Positions 1-7,518 of a DNA stretch of 27,436 nucleotides are shown here, piece after piece. The position numbers and the translations under genes were made by a program. Origin of the DNA: Bacillota bacterium (GTDB lineage Bacteria; Bacillota; Bacilli; Bacillales_A; Planococcaceae). Numbering within the stretch: the stretch's first letter is position 1; each line of letters begins with the position of its first letter. The stretch lies in the NCBI GenBank assembly GCA_023405135.1, contig JAEXYZ010000085.1:1-27436 (forward strand), in the 5' to 3' direction. The notes beneath the pieces were generated by a model that made no database searches, was not told where the DNA came from, and saw nothing but the letters and a program-made list of their open reading frames with translations.

Positions 1-30
1 ATTATTTCTTATACGGGACAGAGCTTCCGT

Positions 31-282
31 TTAGCCAATGCGTTGTCGAGAAAACAGTAAAAATATTGGGTGGCAACACTCTGTATTTTTCATTGCAATT
101 CTCTGCATTTTTATCTTGCAAAATACACTACCTTTAACATGAAACATTTTTTTCGCATTATCATTTAAAAATAAAATGGTACCTAATTTATTAATTACTA
201 CGATACAATCTTTTTGTTTATTAAATAATTGTAGTAATTGGTCAAACTTAATTTGTCGCTCCGTTAATTGCCTATCCATCAT
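31..282 (-). pseudogene. PAS-domain protein, truncated remnant
   Basis: An 83-codon reading frame whose first ~50 residues look like the start of a PAS sensor domain (residues ~27-49, DCIVVINKLGTILFLNDNAK, the first strands and helix of the fold). The rest, with two adjacent cysteines, does not look like PAS, and the frame stops long before a ~100-residue PAS domain would be complete. An AGAGGGG ribosome site lies just upstream of two consecutive ATG codons (282 and 279); the second gives better spacing. I read this as the 5' piece of a broken signalling gene, cut by a frameshift or a rearrangement near the window edge. A genuine short protein cannot be excluded. Confidence 0.45.
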
Positions 283-397
283 AGCCCCTCTTAGATCATA
301 GTATTATTATTATTTTACTCCATTAATATTACCAAAGTCATATCCACTTTTCTCCATTTATGCACCTTTTGACTAAAATCTAAATTTTCAAAATAAA

Positions 398-421
398 AAA
401 AGTACTCAAAAGAGCACTTTT
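398..421 (-). terminator. Intrinsic terminator of the nrnB-like gene
   Basis: Inverted repeat AAAAGTACTC (398-407) and GAGCACTTTT (412-421) with one mismatch and a 4-nt loop. On the minus strand it is followed by a run of T residues (complement of the A run before 398). It lies about 40 bp past the stop of the DHH phosphoesterase. Confidence 0.75.
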
Positions 422-461
422 AAATATAGTATAAAATACCTACCACGGCTGATTTATCGTT

Positions 462-1642
462 TTATTTTACTTTCTTTACTTCATTCATTAAGTACTCTAC
501 AAAAATATCATCTCTAACTAACCATACTTGAAATTTTCGCTTTAAGTAACGTTCAACTTCATCAAAGCTCGAAAATGTCTTTTCAATAACCTTTTTATTT
601 TTTTCAACGGCCCAAAGATTATCTGATTTTGGATAAATTATAAAAATATCTTCAGTTCGATTTTTATAAAGTGTACCAAATGAAGAGCCCTTTAAATTGT
701 ATCGATTTCTTTTCGCATCCTCATTTAGCGGTTCTAAATGAAACGTGTCTAATACGAATTTTTTATATGCATCTTCTGTTAATGTACATCCAGATGCTTT
801 TTGATGCCCACCACCACCAAAAATTCCTGCAATCTCTGAAACATCTACGTGGTCATGAACTGTTCGAAATGAGATTTTTTTACTGCCCATATTTAAAATC
901 GCAATATAATCAAGATGAGAGTGTTCTTTTCCTAATTCATTACCAACTTCAGAATGGTAGGATTCTGCATATACAACCCCGGCATAATAATCCCCAATCT
1001 TTGCCTGAACAATTTCTCGCTTTTTCCGACGAATATATCGTTCAATTTTATCTTCTTCCATGTTAAGTAATCTTTTTTCAAATTCATCAAAATCAAACTC
1101 ATCACTTGTAGTTAATCGTTCAATCATTATTTCTTCAAATTCATCGATTGATACTAAGAAAAGAGAGAATTTAGTGCATGGGCTTTATGATTCTCATTCT
1201 TTTCCCATTCCCATGTATCATACTGCCGAACAAGCTCCACAAATTCTGAAATCGAATCAGTTGGTTCTAACAAATTTTGTGATACTAAAAATTCATAAAA
1301 TAAAGAAGTAGCAGATGTTAAATTCCCTTCTTCATCTTCAACTAACACCATTCCCCATTCATAATCATTTAAGTGCATAGCAGTTTTATGATGATCAAGT
1401 AGCTGGATATTTTTAAATTCCTTAAAATAATCATTTAACCTTTTTTCATTTTCTTCACTTGGAGATAAATCGGTAATAAATAAAAACGTATCAGGTGAAT
1501 CATTTTCCAAAAAGAATTCGATTTCTTTATTTAAAGAGGAAATTGAATTATAACGAACCTTTACGTCCTGTCCAAAAGCAAGCTTTGCTAAAATTCCACA
1601 TCCAACGCCATCCAAGTCATTATGTGATAATAATTTATACAT
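462..1642 (-). pseudogene. nrnB: nrnB-like DHH/DHHA1 oligoribonuclease, frameshifted
   Basis: Two adjacent frames together make one DHH-superfamily phosphoesterase of about 393 residues, close to B. subtilis NrnB (YngD, about 400), which degrades short RNA oligomers. The 5' frame (1642 to 1154, 162 aa) carries the metal motifs HNDLDGVGCG near residue 7 and LLDHHKT (DHH) near residue 81. The 3' frame (ATG at 1127, open from further upstream, to 462) carries the DHHA1 motif GGGGHQKASG. The first frame ends at a TAG at 1154-1156. Adding one base to the AAAA run at 1159-1162 (TTTT on the coding strand) joins them smoothly as ...ALNSLFFLVSIDEFEE... So this is a one-base deletion or a base-calling error. 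As written, the DHH and substrate-binding domains are not made as one chain. The start has an AAAGGTGAAAA ribosome site. Confidence 0.85.
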
Positions 1643-1780
1643 TTTTCACCTTTAATGTAGTATGAATGATTACTATAAAATTATAGATGTTGCTTTAAAA
1701 TCTAAGATTATCTTTCGTTGTATATATTCATTCAATTAAGTGAAATATATCAATAAAAAGACTAATTAAGGGTGACGGCT

Positions 1781-2435
1781 ATGACTAGACAAAAGACGAA
1801 AGCAAAAGAGAATAAAATAACAGAGTTTATTGTACTAAGTATGTTTGGCTTTTGTATCGTAACCACCCTGTTAGACTCCATTTCAATCGAACCGAGTCTA
1901 ACGAGTGTTTATTTTTACATTTTATTGTTAGTTGTGATTTTTAGTATTTATAAACCATTTCGAATATTTCTTATGAAAAGGTTTTCCATTTTATTTAAAT
2001 TGATATTTAAGAAATATTTAAATAAACCTATTTTGGAAATAAGTAAGATTGATCAATGAATGGTCAAGAGTTTGAAATCTACTTAAAAAGTATGTTTGAA
2101 AAATATGGTTATATTGTAAAGTTAACTAAACAATCTAGAGATTATGGTGCTGACTTAATTTTGCACAAAGGTACAAAAAATATGTAGTTCAAGCGAAGCG
2201 TTATAATGAAAACGTCGGCATTAAAGCTGTTCAGGATGTTATTGGTGCTATTAAGTACTATAAAGTGGATGGAGCAATTATTGTAACGAATAGATATTTT
2301 AGTACATCTGCTGTGAATTTATCAAAATCAAATAAAGTGTTATTAATAGATCGAGATGAGTTGATGCAAATGAATTATTTATCGAAGAGAAAGCTTAAAT
2401 TTGTTTCAGCTATTTCTTTTATTTTAAATAAATAA
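1781..2435 (+). pseudogene. Membrane-anchored Mrr-like restriction endonuclease, two frameshifts
   Basis: Three consecutive frames read as one protein of about 220 residues. Part one (ATG 1781, ribosome site AAGGGTGA at 1768-1775; a GTG at 1772 lies inside that site) encodes two membrane helices and ends at TGA 2057-2059. Part two starts at an ATG overlapping that stop (ATGA, 2056) and begins MNGQEFEIYLK, then SRDYGADLIL, whose Asp fits the first catalytic residue of the Mrr/PD-(D/E)XK fold; it stops at TAG 2185-2187. Part three, open from 2181, supplies YVVQAKRY, whose Q-x-K is the second half of the catalytic site, then AIIVTNRYF, typical of the family. One extra A near 2055 gives ...KIDQMNGQEFE..., and one extra A in the AAAAAA run 2175-2180 gives ...GTKKYVVQAKRY... 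The ATGA overlap could instead be real coupling, but the second break is hard to explain otherwise. The family cuts modified DNA or is an orphan nuclease in many Bacilli. Confidence 0.8.
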
Positions 2436-2445
2436 CCACAATACT

Positions 2446-2485
2446 AAAGAGTACAATTCGAACTATTGAATTGTACTCTTTTCAA
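2446..2485 (+). terminator. Intrinsic terminator after the Mrr-like gene
   Basis: Perfect 14-bp inverted repeat, AAAGAGTACAATTC (2446-2459) and GAATTGTACTCTTT (2468-2481), with an 8-nt loop, beginning 11 bp past the reconstructed stop codon. The T run is short (4 T). Confidence 0.8.
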
Positions 2486-2517
2486 TGCTTCCCCAAATAT
2501 AATCTGTTAGTAAGAAA

Positions 2518-2559
2518 CAAAAAAAATCGAATGAGAAAATGGCTACCACTCATCCGATT
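2518..2559 (-). terminator. Intrinsic terminator of the CBS-GGDEF gene
   Basis: Stem AATCGAATGAG (2525-2535) and CTCATCCGATT (2549-2559) with one mismatch. On the minus strand it runs into a T tract (complement of the A run at 2518-2526). It lies just past the minus-strand stop at 2565. Confidence 0.75.
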
Positions 2560-2564
2560 ATATT

Positions 2565-3548
2565 TTACATTAATGAAATACAGTCACATTCATTAACAAG
2601 ATAACAGCTACCTTGAATCTTTTTACAATTTCTCTTTATAGCTGCTACTGTATTAGACAGATTTTCTATTTCATCAAACTGTTGATGTTCATTAGTTAAA
2701 ACTGCTATTGATAAAGTCATAATTTTAAATTTCTCCATATTACCCGATCTCACCTTTACTTGGAAGTTCGGATTTTTTAAATGCTTTTCCTCATAAAAAT
2801 TAGGAATCGTATTATCAAATTCTTCAATAATATTTAAACAAATTGACTCTATATCATAATGAGGGAGTATCGCCATAAAGTCGTCTCCTCCAATATGCCC
2901 TAAAAAATACCCTAACTGGGTTATATTTCTTTTTAATATGTCCGTTAAATGAAGAAGTACTTTATCACCTTTATTAAATCCGTATAAATCATTGTATGTT
3001 TTAAAATAATCTAAATCAAAATAGATAACACTATATTTTTCAAGATAAATAATTTCACTCAATTTTTGTTCAATTAAATGATTACCAGGTAATTTACTAA
3101 GCGGGTTTAGAAAACTAGCGAATTGTACTTGAATATCAACAAACTCCATTAATAGCGCTCGAATACTAACAACACCTACGAACTTGCCATCTTTTGTCAC
3201 AATGACATCATCATATAATTCTTCTTCTTGTCTTTCCATAGCCAATTTACTAACTTCTGTAATCGGTTGATAAAAATCAACAATAAGTGGGTTTGTTTTA
3301 GCTAGCAAGTTACTTTCTCTACCCATGTACAAATTATAACCGTATAAAGTCCCAATTTTTTGATAAAAATGCGTTCTTGTAATATGTGCAATTGGTTTTT
3401 CATGATGTACGACTACAATTCCTCGTAAATTTGGATTTTCGTTAAATAATTTGTCCACTTCTTTATTTTTTAAAGATGGGGCAATATAGGGCACAGTTTT
3501 TACAATCCTACCTATATTTAACATTCCTTCTTCTATTTTCGCCATCAT
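2565..3548 (-). CDS. CBS-pair / degenerate GGDEF (GGDDF) c-di-GMP domain protein
   Basis: The frame is open back to a TTG at 3608, but a ribosome site (AGGTGAGAG) sits just before paired ATGs at 3548 and 3545, so I use 3548 (327 aa). Residues ~10-145 are a CBS pair, with phrases typical of the EAL-CBS-GGDEF family: NLRGIVVVHHEKP, LYDDVIVTKDGKFVGVVS and ASFLNPLSKLPGN. A GGDEF domain follows, with the metal aspartates in IYFDLDYFKTYNDLYGF, but the signature is GGDDF (fourth position E to D). No RxxD product-inhibition site is seen before it. In the family this domain makes c-di-GMP or serves as a nucleotide sensor for a partner EAL domain; the altered motif leaves activity uncertain. It lies 37 bp downstream of the EAL gene and is very probably the second half of an EAL-CBS-GGDEF protein, split by a frameshift or by gene fission. 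Confidence 0.82.
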   Translation of the reverse strand: MMAKIEEGMLNIGRIVKTVPYIAPSLKNKEVDKLFNENPNLRGIVVVHHEKPIAHITRTHFYQKIGTLYGYNLYMGRESNLLAKTNPLIVDFYQPITEVSKLAMERQEEELYDDVIVTKDGKFVGVVSIRALLMEFVDIQVQFASFLNPLSKLPGNHLIEQKLSEIIYLEKYSVIYFDLDYFKTYNDLYGFNKGDKVLLHLTDILKRNITQLGYFLGHIGGDDFMAILPHYDIESICLNIIEEFDNTIPNFYEEKHLKNPNFQVKVRSGNMEKFKIMTLSIAVLTNEHQQFDEIENLSNTVAAIKRNCKKIQGSCYLVNECDCISLM

Positions 3549-3585
3549 TCTCTCACCTATTTGCATCGATTTTACATACATTTTT

Positions 3586-4443
3586 TTACAGAACAGGTAT
3601 ATTACCAACTATAATTTCTTTATTTGGTCTACCCAATGCATAGCCTTGTGCATAATGAATCCCTACCGATTGTAGATAGTTTATTTCCTCTATTCTCTCA
3701 ATTCCTTCTGCAATAATTTTTGTTTTGGATTGCACCGCATAATCATAAATTAACGAAACAAGTTGCTGACTTGGAGTTATTTCATCAATATATTGAATTA
3801 AAGAACGATCTAATTTAATAAACTCAGGCTTTAAATATATTAATGTTTTTAAGCTATTATAGCCTGACCCCACATCATCAATAGCAATTCGATAACCTTG
3901 AGAGCGGTAATGAGAAAGCACACGTTGAAATTCTTGAAAATCTGTAACAGCACTTCTTTCAGTTAGTTCAAATACTACGTTCTCCGGTTGAATCCCCATC
4001 ACATTAATTGACTGTAAAGTTTCTCCATAATGGTAGTTTTTATCAAGCAAAACATGAGGATGAATATTAATAAAAAGTGTAAACTTTTCATTCAGTAATT
4101 GAGTTTTTAATCTAGTCCTATATCTCTTTAAAGATAGATTTCTACAAAACTTCTCGAACTCAAATACTATATCTGTTTGTCCAACAAATTCGTAAAAATG
4201 ATCAACATTATTAAAATATTGTGATTGTCCTGGCCGATTTAACGCTTCAAATCCAAACGTTTGTCCTGTTTGCAAATCAACAATCGGCTGAAAAAAAGTC
4301 TCTAATGACTCTTCTTTCATAATCTTTCTTAGTTCATTATATCTTTTATAGTACAACATATCTTCATGTCTTCTGTTAAATAAGTATTTTAGATAAGAGA
4401 ATAATCTTAAGGAATTTTCTCTTGTATACGGGACTGAATTCAT
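3586..4443 (-). CDS. EAL-domain c-di-GMP phosphodiesterase
   Basis: 285 residues from an ATG with a good ribosome site (AAGGAGTCAC). After a ~45-residue N-terminal part without a recognised domain comes an EAL domain with its active-site set: QPIVDLQTG and FGFEALNRP (EAL, ~66-68), FINIHP (Asn ~126), FELTER (Glu ~159), IAIDDVGSG (Asp pair 189-190), KLDRS (Lys 210), IIAEGIE (Glu 246) and the final AQGYALGRP. The complete set predicts hydrolysis of c-di-GMP to pGpG. It ends at TAA 3586-3588, right beside a T run (A run on the coding strand), where the CBS-GGDEF frame begins. In related species these domains are usually one polypeptide. Removing one base just before the stop would join the frames, so the split may be recent or an error; as written, two proteins could still be made from one mRNA. 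Confidence 0.88.
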   Translation of the reverse strand: MNSVPYTRENSLRLFSYLKYLFNRRHEDMLYYKRYNELRKIMKEESLETFFQPIVDLQTGQTFGFEALNRPGQSQYFNNVDHFYEFVGQTDIVFEFEKFCRNLSLKRYRTRLKTQLLNEKFTLFINIHPHVLLDKNYHYGETLQSINVMGIQPENVVFELTERSAVTDFQEFQRVLSHYRSQGYRIAIDDVGSGYNSLKTLIYLKPEFIKLDRSLIQYIDEITPSQQLVSLIYDYAVQSKTKIIAEGIERIEEINYLQSVGIHYAQGYALGRPNKEIIVGNIPVL

Positions 4444-4540
4444 AGTGACTCCTTGTTAATTAAGGGTATTATTTCCTATCATAGCCTAAAGATATTAATG
4501 TACTATTAATGAATTATTAACCGATTGTAAAGGTATGAAA

Positions 4541-4811
4541 AAAGAGGCTGAGACAAAACTAAAAAACATCATTTTTCTTATCAAGAAAAATGATGTTTTT
4601 TTGACATTAATAAAATTGATTTCCGTTCCGGGGACGCGCATCCAGGGCTGGCCCTGAGCCTCCTCGTCGCCACGCTCCTGTGGGGTCTCGAGTCTCGGGC
4701 TGTTCCCGCAGGAGTCGCCCCTTCACTCCAATCATTTTTTTAAAATATCCGATTCTTATTAGTAGCATAAGCGAAATTTTTAGAAAAATCTACTTTTGTC
4801 CCAGCCTCTTA
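4541..4811. repeat. Repeat-like element with terminal inverted repeats and GC-rich core
   Basis: The ends are 17-bp imperfect inverted repeats, AAGAGGCTGAGACAAAA (4542-4558) and TTTTGTCCCAGCCTCTT (4794-4810), with 16 of 17 matching. Just inside is a perfect 19-bp hairpin (4561-4579 with 4583-4601). The core at about 4621-4733 is sharply GC-rich against AT-rich surroundings and contains two further stems: CAGGGC/GCCCTG (4643-4656) and CTCCTGTGGG/CCCGCAGGAG (4675-4684 with 4705-4714). No reading frame is convincing. Termini of the GAGGCTGGGACA type are known to me from intergenic repeats of Firmicutes, and the core resembles interspersed sequences I recall from Bacilli; this is recollection, not a search. 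It fills the gap between two minus-strand genes and may be a non-autonomous mobile element or a transcribed structured repeat. Confidence 0.7.
4561..4602 (-). terminator. 19-bp hairpin with T runs on both strands
   Basis: Perfect stem 4561-4579 / 4583-4601 with a 3-nt loop, ending in six to seven T residues in either direction. It lies inside the repeat-like element and could end minus-strand transcripts leaving the M48 protease gene at 4822. Confidence 0.6.
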
Positions 4812-4821
4812 GTTAAATCGG

Positions 4822-6087
4822 TCATTGTTCTTCTTTTAAAAATTCTGCAACTGTATTAATTCGCTCAAGCATTGGTGGGTGTGTAAAGCGGAACAGTTTT
4901 ACTAGTAGTGGCGGATTTACTTCGCTTAATCCTACTTTAGATAAATTTTGAAAAGTACTTACTGCTGCCTCTGGATCATTCATCATTTCCATTGCATATT
5001 CATCTGCTCTTGTTTCCTGATACCTTGAAATAAAATTCGAAATAGGATTTGAAACAAATAATAAAAAAGATACTAATATCAATAGTAATGGTAACGAGTG
5101 TATATCCTTCATACTATTGATTTTTAATACTGCACCAAATTTTGAAATTAGCCATGGCATTAGCTTTGCAATTAACCAAAGTCCTACTAGCATCGAAAGA
5201 ATATAGGATGCTATTCCAATATAGATGTGCTTCTCAACATAATGCCCCATCTCATGAGCCATAATAAATAAAATCTCATCATCTGTTAAACTTTTTAATG
5301 TAGTATCCCATAAGACGATTCTAGAATTTTCACCAATCCCCGTCACATAGGCATTTAACGCATTTGTTTTTTCAGCCATATTCACTTCAAATACATGATC
5401 AGATGGAATATTTGCTTCATCTGCCAAGGATAATATTTTCTCCTCAAGCTCTTTATCCTTTAACGGATAAAAATCGTTATATAGTGGATCGATTACAATC
5501 GGTTGAATATACATTAAAAAAATAGCAAAAGGAATCGTAAGTAACCAAGCGAAAAACCACCATTTTTTCGTACTTTTTTGAATGAGCCAATAAAGCACTA
5601 AAACAACAATCAAGGTTGTACCAAAATTAACCCAAAAATCAATGATATAGTCCCTCATCCAAGATGAAAAATTTTGCGTATTAATTCCATAATGGTTACT
5701 TAAAGAATAACGATAATAATCTAACGGGTAAAAGGCTAAAGTTGTAAATAAATATAAAAAGAACAAATATGCACTATTTTTAATTACTTTCCATTTCGTT
5801 CCAAGCTCGGACCATTTTTCAATTAGTCGAGACAGTCCCGTAAGTAAAATAAAAATATACATTATCCATTCTAAAGGTGTTACAACAAAGAATATAAAGT
5901 TCTTTATTTTCGAATATTCTTCACTTAGTAGTAGTTCCCTTTCTGTCATAAATGTTTCAGGATCTGCTACAGTTCCCTTTAATGCGTCCGGTATCCCCCC
6001 CGAACTTCCATGAAAAATGTAAACATACATGCCAATCGAATAGAAGACAAATAGTAATAAGGATGTTAATCCTAATTTTTTTGCCAA
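4822..6087 (-). CDS. M48 family (Ste24/CAAX-type) integral membrane metalloprotease, YhfN-like
   Basis: About 421 residues. The frame opens with a GTG at 6096, but GAGGTGGGG overlaps that codon and is well placed for the TTG at 6087 (MAKKLGLTSLLL), so I choose TTG. An N-terminal membrane helix is followed by an acidic, probably extracytoplasmic stretch, then four further hydrophobic segments up to ~residue 200. The catalytic part has the zinc motif HEMGH (~278-282) preceded by LTDDEILFIMA, two more membrane segments, and the third zinc ligand in ETRADEYAMEMM. The C-terminal THPPMLERI is typical of the family. Length and layout match Ste24 proteases and B. subtilis YhfN (about 426). Likely role is cleavage of membrane or membrane-associated peptides; bacteria lack prenylated CAAX substrates, so the target is unknown. 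It appears monocistronic. Confidence 0.92.
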   Translation of the reverse strand: MAKKLGLTSLLLFVFYSIGMYVYIFHGSSGGIPDALKGTVADPETFMTERELLLSEEYSKIKNFIFFVVTPLEWIMYIFILLTGLSRLIEKWSELGTKWKVIKNSAYLFFLYLFTTLAFYPLDYYRYSLSNHYGINTQNFSSWMRDYIIDFWVNFGTTLIVVLVLYWLIQKSTKKWWFFAWLLTIPFAIFLMYIQPIVIDPLYNDFYPLKDKELEEKILSLADEANIPSDHVFEVNMAEKTNALNAYVTGIGENSRIVLWDTTLKSLTDDEILFIMAHEMGHYVEKHIYIGIASYILSMLVGLWLIAKLMPWLISKFGAVLKINSMKDIHSLPLLLILVSFLLFVSNPISNFISRYQETRADEYAMEMMNDPEAAVSTFQNLSKVGLSEVNPPLLVKLFRFTHPPMLERINTVAEFLKEEQ

Positions 6088-6167
6088 TTTCCCCACCTCA
6101 AATCTTTTCTATACTTTAGTGTAAGAAAAATAGGACAAGATAGAACTAATTTTTAAATATTTTTGAC

Positions 6168-6206
6168 CTATATTTTTAGAAGTATTAAGAGCGTGATTAT
6201 CTCCAT
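6168..6206 (-). CDS. Possible 12-residue hydrophobic peptide
   Basis: A 13-codon frame, MEIITLLILLKI, preceded by a textbook AAGGAGG site seven bases before the ATG. The gap 6097-6389 has no other gene. Such a strong ribosome site before so short a hydrophobic peptide is unusual. It could be a leader upstream of the M48 protease gene (about 80 bp away on the same strand), the stump of a broken type-I-toxin-like gene, or chance. I know of no homologue. Confidence 0.25.
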   Translation of the reverse strand: MEIITLLILLKI

Positions 6207-6312
6207 TATGTATCCTCCTTAAAAATTTCGTTATCCTAAAATTCTTTGAGAAGTTTAATATTCCCTTTATATGTAAGCATAATAATTTTTCATCTATACA
6301 GCCTATTTGTTA

Positions 6313-6349
6313 TTGATAATCATTTTCAGTTACGTTATAATCTTTATCA
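6313..6349 (+). promoter_or_regulatory. Sigma-A promoter overlapped by two Fur-box-like sites
   Basis: TTGATA (6313-6318) and TATAAT (6336-6341) are separated by exactly 17 bp. TGATAATCATTTTCA (6314-6328) matches the 7-1-7 Fur consensus TGATAATnATTATCA at 13 of 14 positions and covers the -35 box. TTATAATCTTTATCA (6335-6349) matches at 12 of 14 and covers the -10 box; it also resembles a PerR box. The sites are 21 bp apart, two helical turns. Iron-loaded Fur should block this promoter, so the reductase gene at 6405 is predicted to be induced when iron is scarce. Confidence 0.8.
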
Positions 6350-6404
6350 GTATAGAATTAACATATATATTTACTTAACGATCCTTTGATTGGAGAGAAA
6401 TAAG

Positions 6405-7451
6405 ATGTCAGAATTATTTGATGTTACTATTATCGGTGGAGGTCCTGCAGGGTTATACTCTACTTTCTATAGCGGCTTACGAAATATGAAAACAAAATTA
6501 ATCGAATCTCAAGCGCAATTAGGTGGGAAAGTTTTACTATATCCGGAAAAAATGATTTGGGATGCTGGTGGTCAACCACCGATCATGGCTCATAAATTTG
6601 CAGAACAATTAATTAATCAAGCAAAAACATTCCATCCAACAATATTAACGAATACAAAAGTTGACTTCATCGAAAAGGACACTAACAATATTTTTGTCAT
6701 TACGACTAATGACGGCTCTAAACATTATTCAAAATCAATTATTATGGCAAACGGCGGCGGAATTATTAACCCTCAAAAGTTAGAAATTGAAGGTGCCGAA
6801 AAATATGAAATGACTAATTTACATTATACAGTACAATCTTTAAAACCTTTCCATTATAAACGTGTTTTAGTTTCAGGCGGAGGTAATGGTGCAATTGATT
6901 GGGCAGTTGAATTATTAGATATTGCAGAAGAAGTCATTGTTGCCTACCGTAAAGATCAATTAACTGCACACGAAGCACAAGTAGTACGACTTCAAGAAAG
7001 TAAAAAAGTTACCTTCTTATTAAATACAACCATCGAAAGATTGATTGCGAATAAAGAAAAAACGAAAGTAAAGCAAGTTGTATTGAAAAAACACGATACA
7101 GACCAAACATTACTCCATGGCATAGACCATATTATTGTAAGTCATGGTTATAATCGTGACGCTTCTTTAAACTTTGCCGACAACTCAACGTTAAAATTAA
7201 AAGACAATTATTATTATGAAGGCACTGCAACAGGTAAAACATCACAGGAAGGTATTTTTGCTGCAGGAGACATCTTATCATATGAAGGGAAAGTTAATTT
7301 ATTAGTCGGCGCTTTCCAAGATGCAGTAAACGCAGTAAACAGCGCAAAAACATATATCGAGCCTACAGCTGACAAATTTGGTATGGTTTCTTCACATAAC
7401 GAGAAATTTCAAGAAAAAAATCGTCAGCTCATTAAACAAATGCTTGTATAA
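6405..7451 (+). CDS. Ferredoxin/flavodoxin-NADP+ reductase type 2 (YumC/YcgT/IruO family)
   Basis: 348 residues from the ATG at 6405, which has GGAGAG eight bases upstream; an in-frame TTG at 6390 lies at that site and is rejected. The FAD-binding glycine motif IIGGGPAGLYS is at ~9-19, the NAD(P)H-binding VSGGGNGAIDWA at ~160, and the C-terminal FAD motif GIFAAGDI at ~290. The CxxC pair of thioredoxin reductases is absent, which places it among the thioredoxin-reductase-like ferredoxin-NADP reductases. The enzyme moves electrons between NADPH and ferredoxin, flavodoxin or heme-degrading monooxygenases. Bacilli often carry a housekeeping copy (YumC) and a Fur-controlled copy (YcgT; IruO in staphylococci). 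The double Fur site upstream argues that this is the iron-starvation copy. It is monocistronic, with a terminator at 7463-7499. Confidence 0.9.
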   Translation: MSELFDVTIIGGGPAGLYSTFYSGLRNMKTKLIESQAQLGGKVLLYPEKMIWDAGGQPPIMAHKFAEQLINQAKTFHPTILTNTKVDFIEKDTNNIFVITTNDGSKHYSKSIIMANGGGIINPQKLEIEGAEKYEMTNLHYTVQSLKPFHYKRVLVSGGGNGAIDWAVELLDIAEEVIVAYRKDQLTAHEAQVVRLQESKKVTFLLNTTIERLIANKEKTKVKQVVLKKHDTDQTLLHGIDHIIVSHGYNRDASLNFADNSTLKLKDNYYYEGTATGKTSQEGIFAAGDILSYEGKVNLLVGAFQDAVNAVNSAKTYIEPTADKFGMVSSHNEKFQEKNRQLIKQMLV

Positions 7452-7462
7452 AAATAATGAAA

Positions 7463-7502
7463 AAAATGTCTTGGGATTGGAATGACTCCAAGACATTTTC
7501 TT
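7463..7502. terminator. Terminator shared by convergent genes
   Basis: Perfect 12-bp stem AAAATGTCTTGG (7463-7474) and CCAAGACATTTT (7488-7499) between the plus-strand reductase (stop 7451) and the minus-strand lipase (stop 7519). A/T runs on both sides suit both directions. Confidence 0.85.
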
Positions 7503-7518
7503 TATAATAGATATATTT

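Noticed and set aside
671..1066. 131-codon plus-strand frame opposite the nrnB-like gene
   Set aside because: It lies antisense to clear DHHA1 coding sequence, has no ribosome site, and its translation has no protein-like features.
2050..2062. ATGA overlap as true translational coupling of two genes
   Set aside because: Possible, but the joined reading KIDQMNGQEFE fits the single-chain TM-Mrr family, and a second one-base break follows; frameshift preferred.
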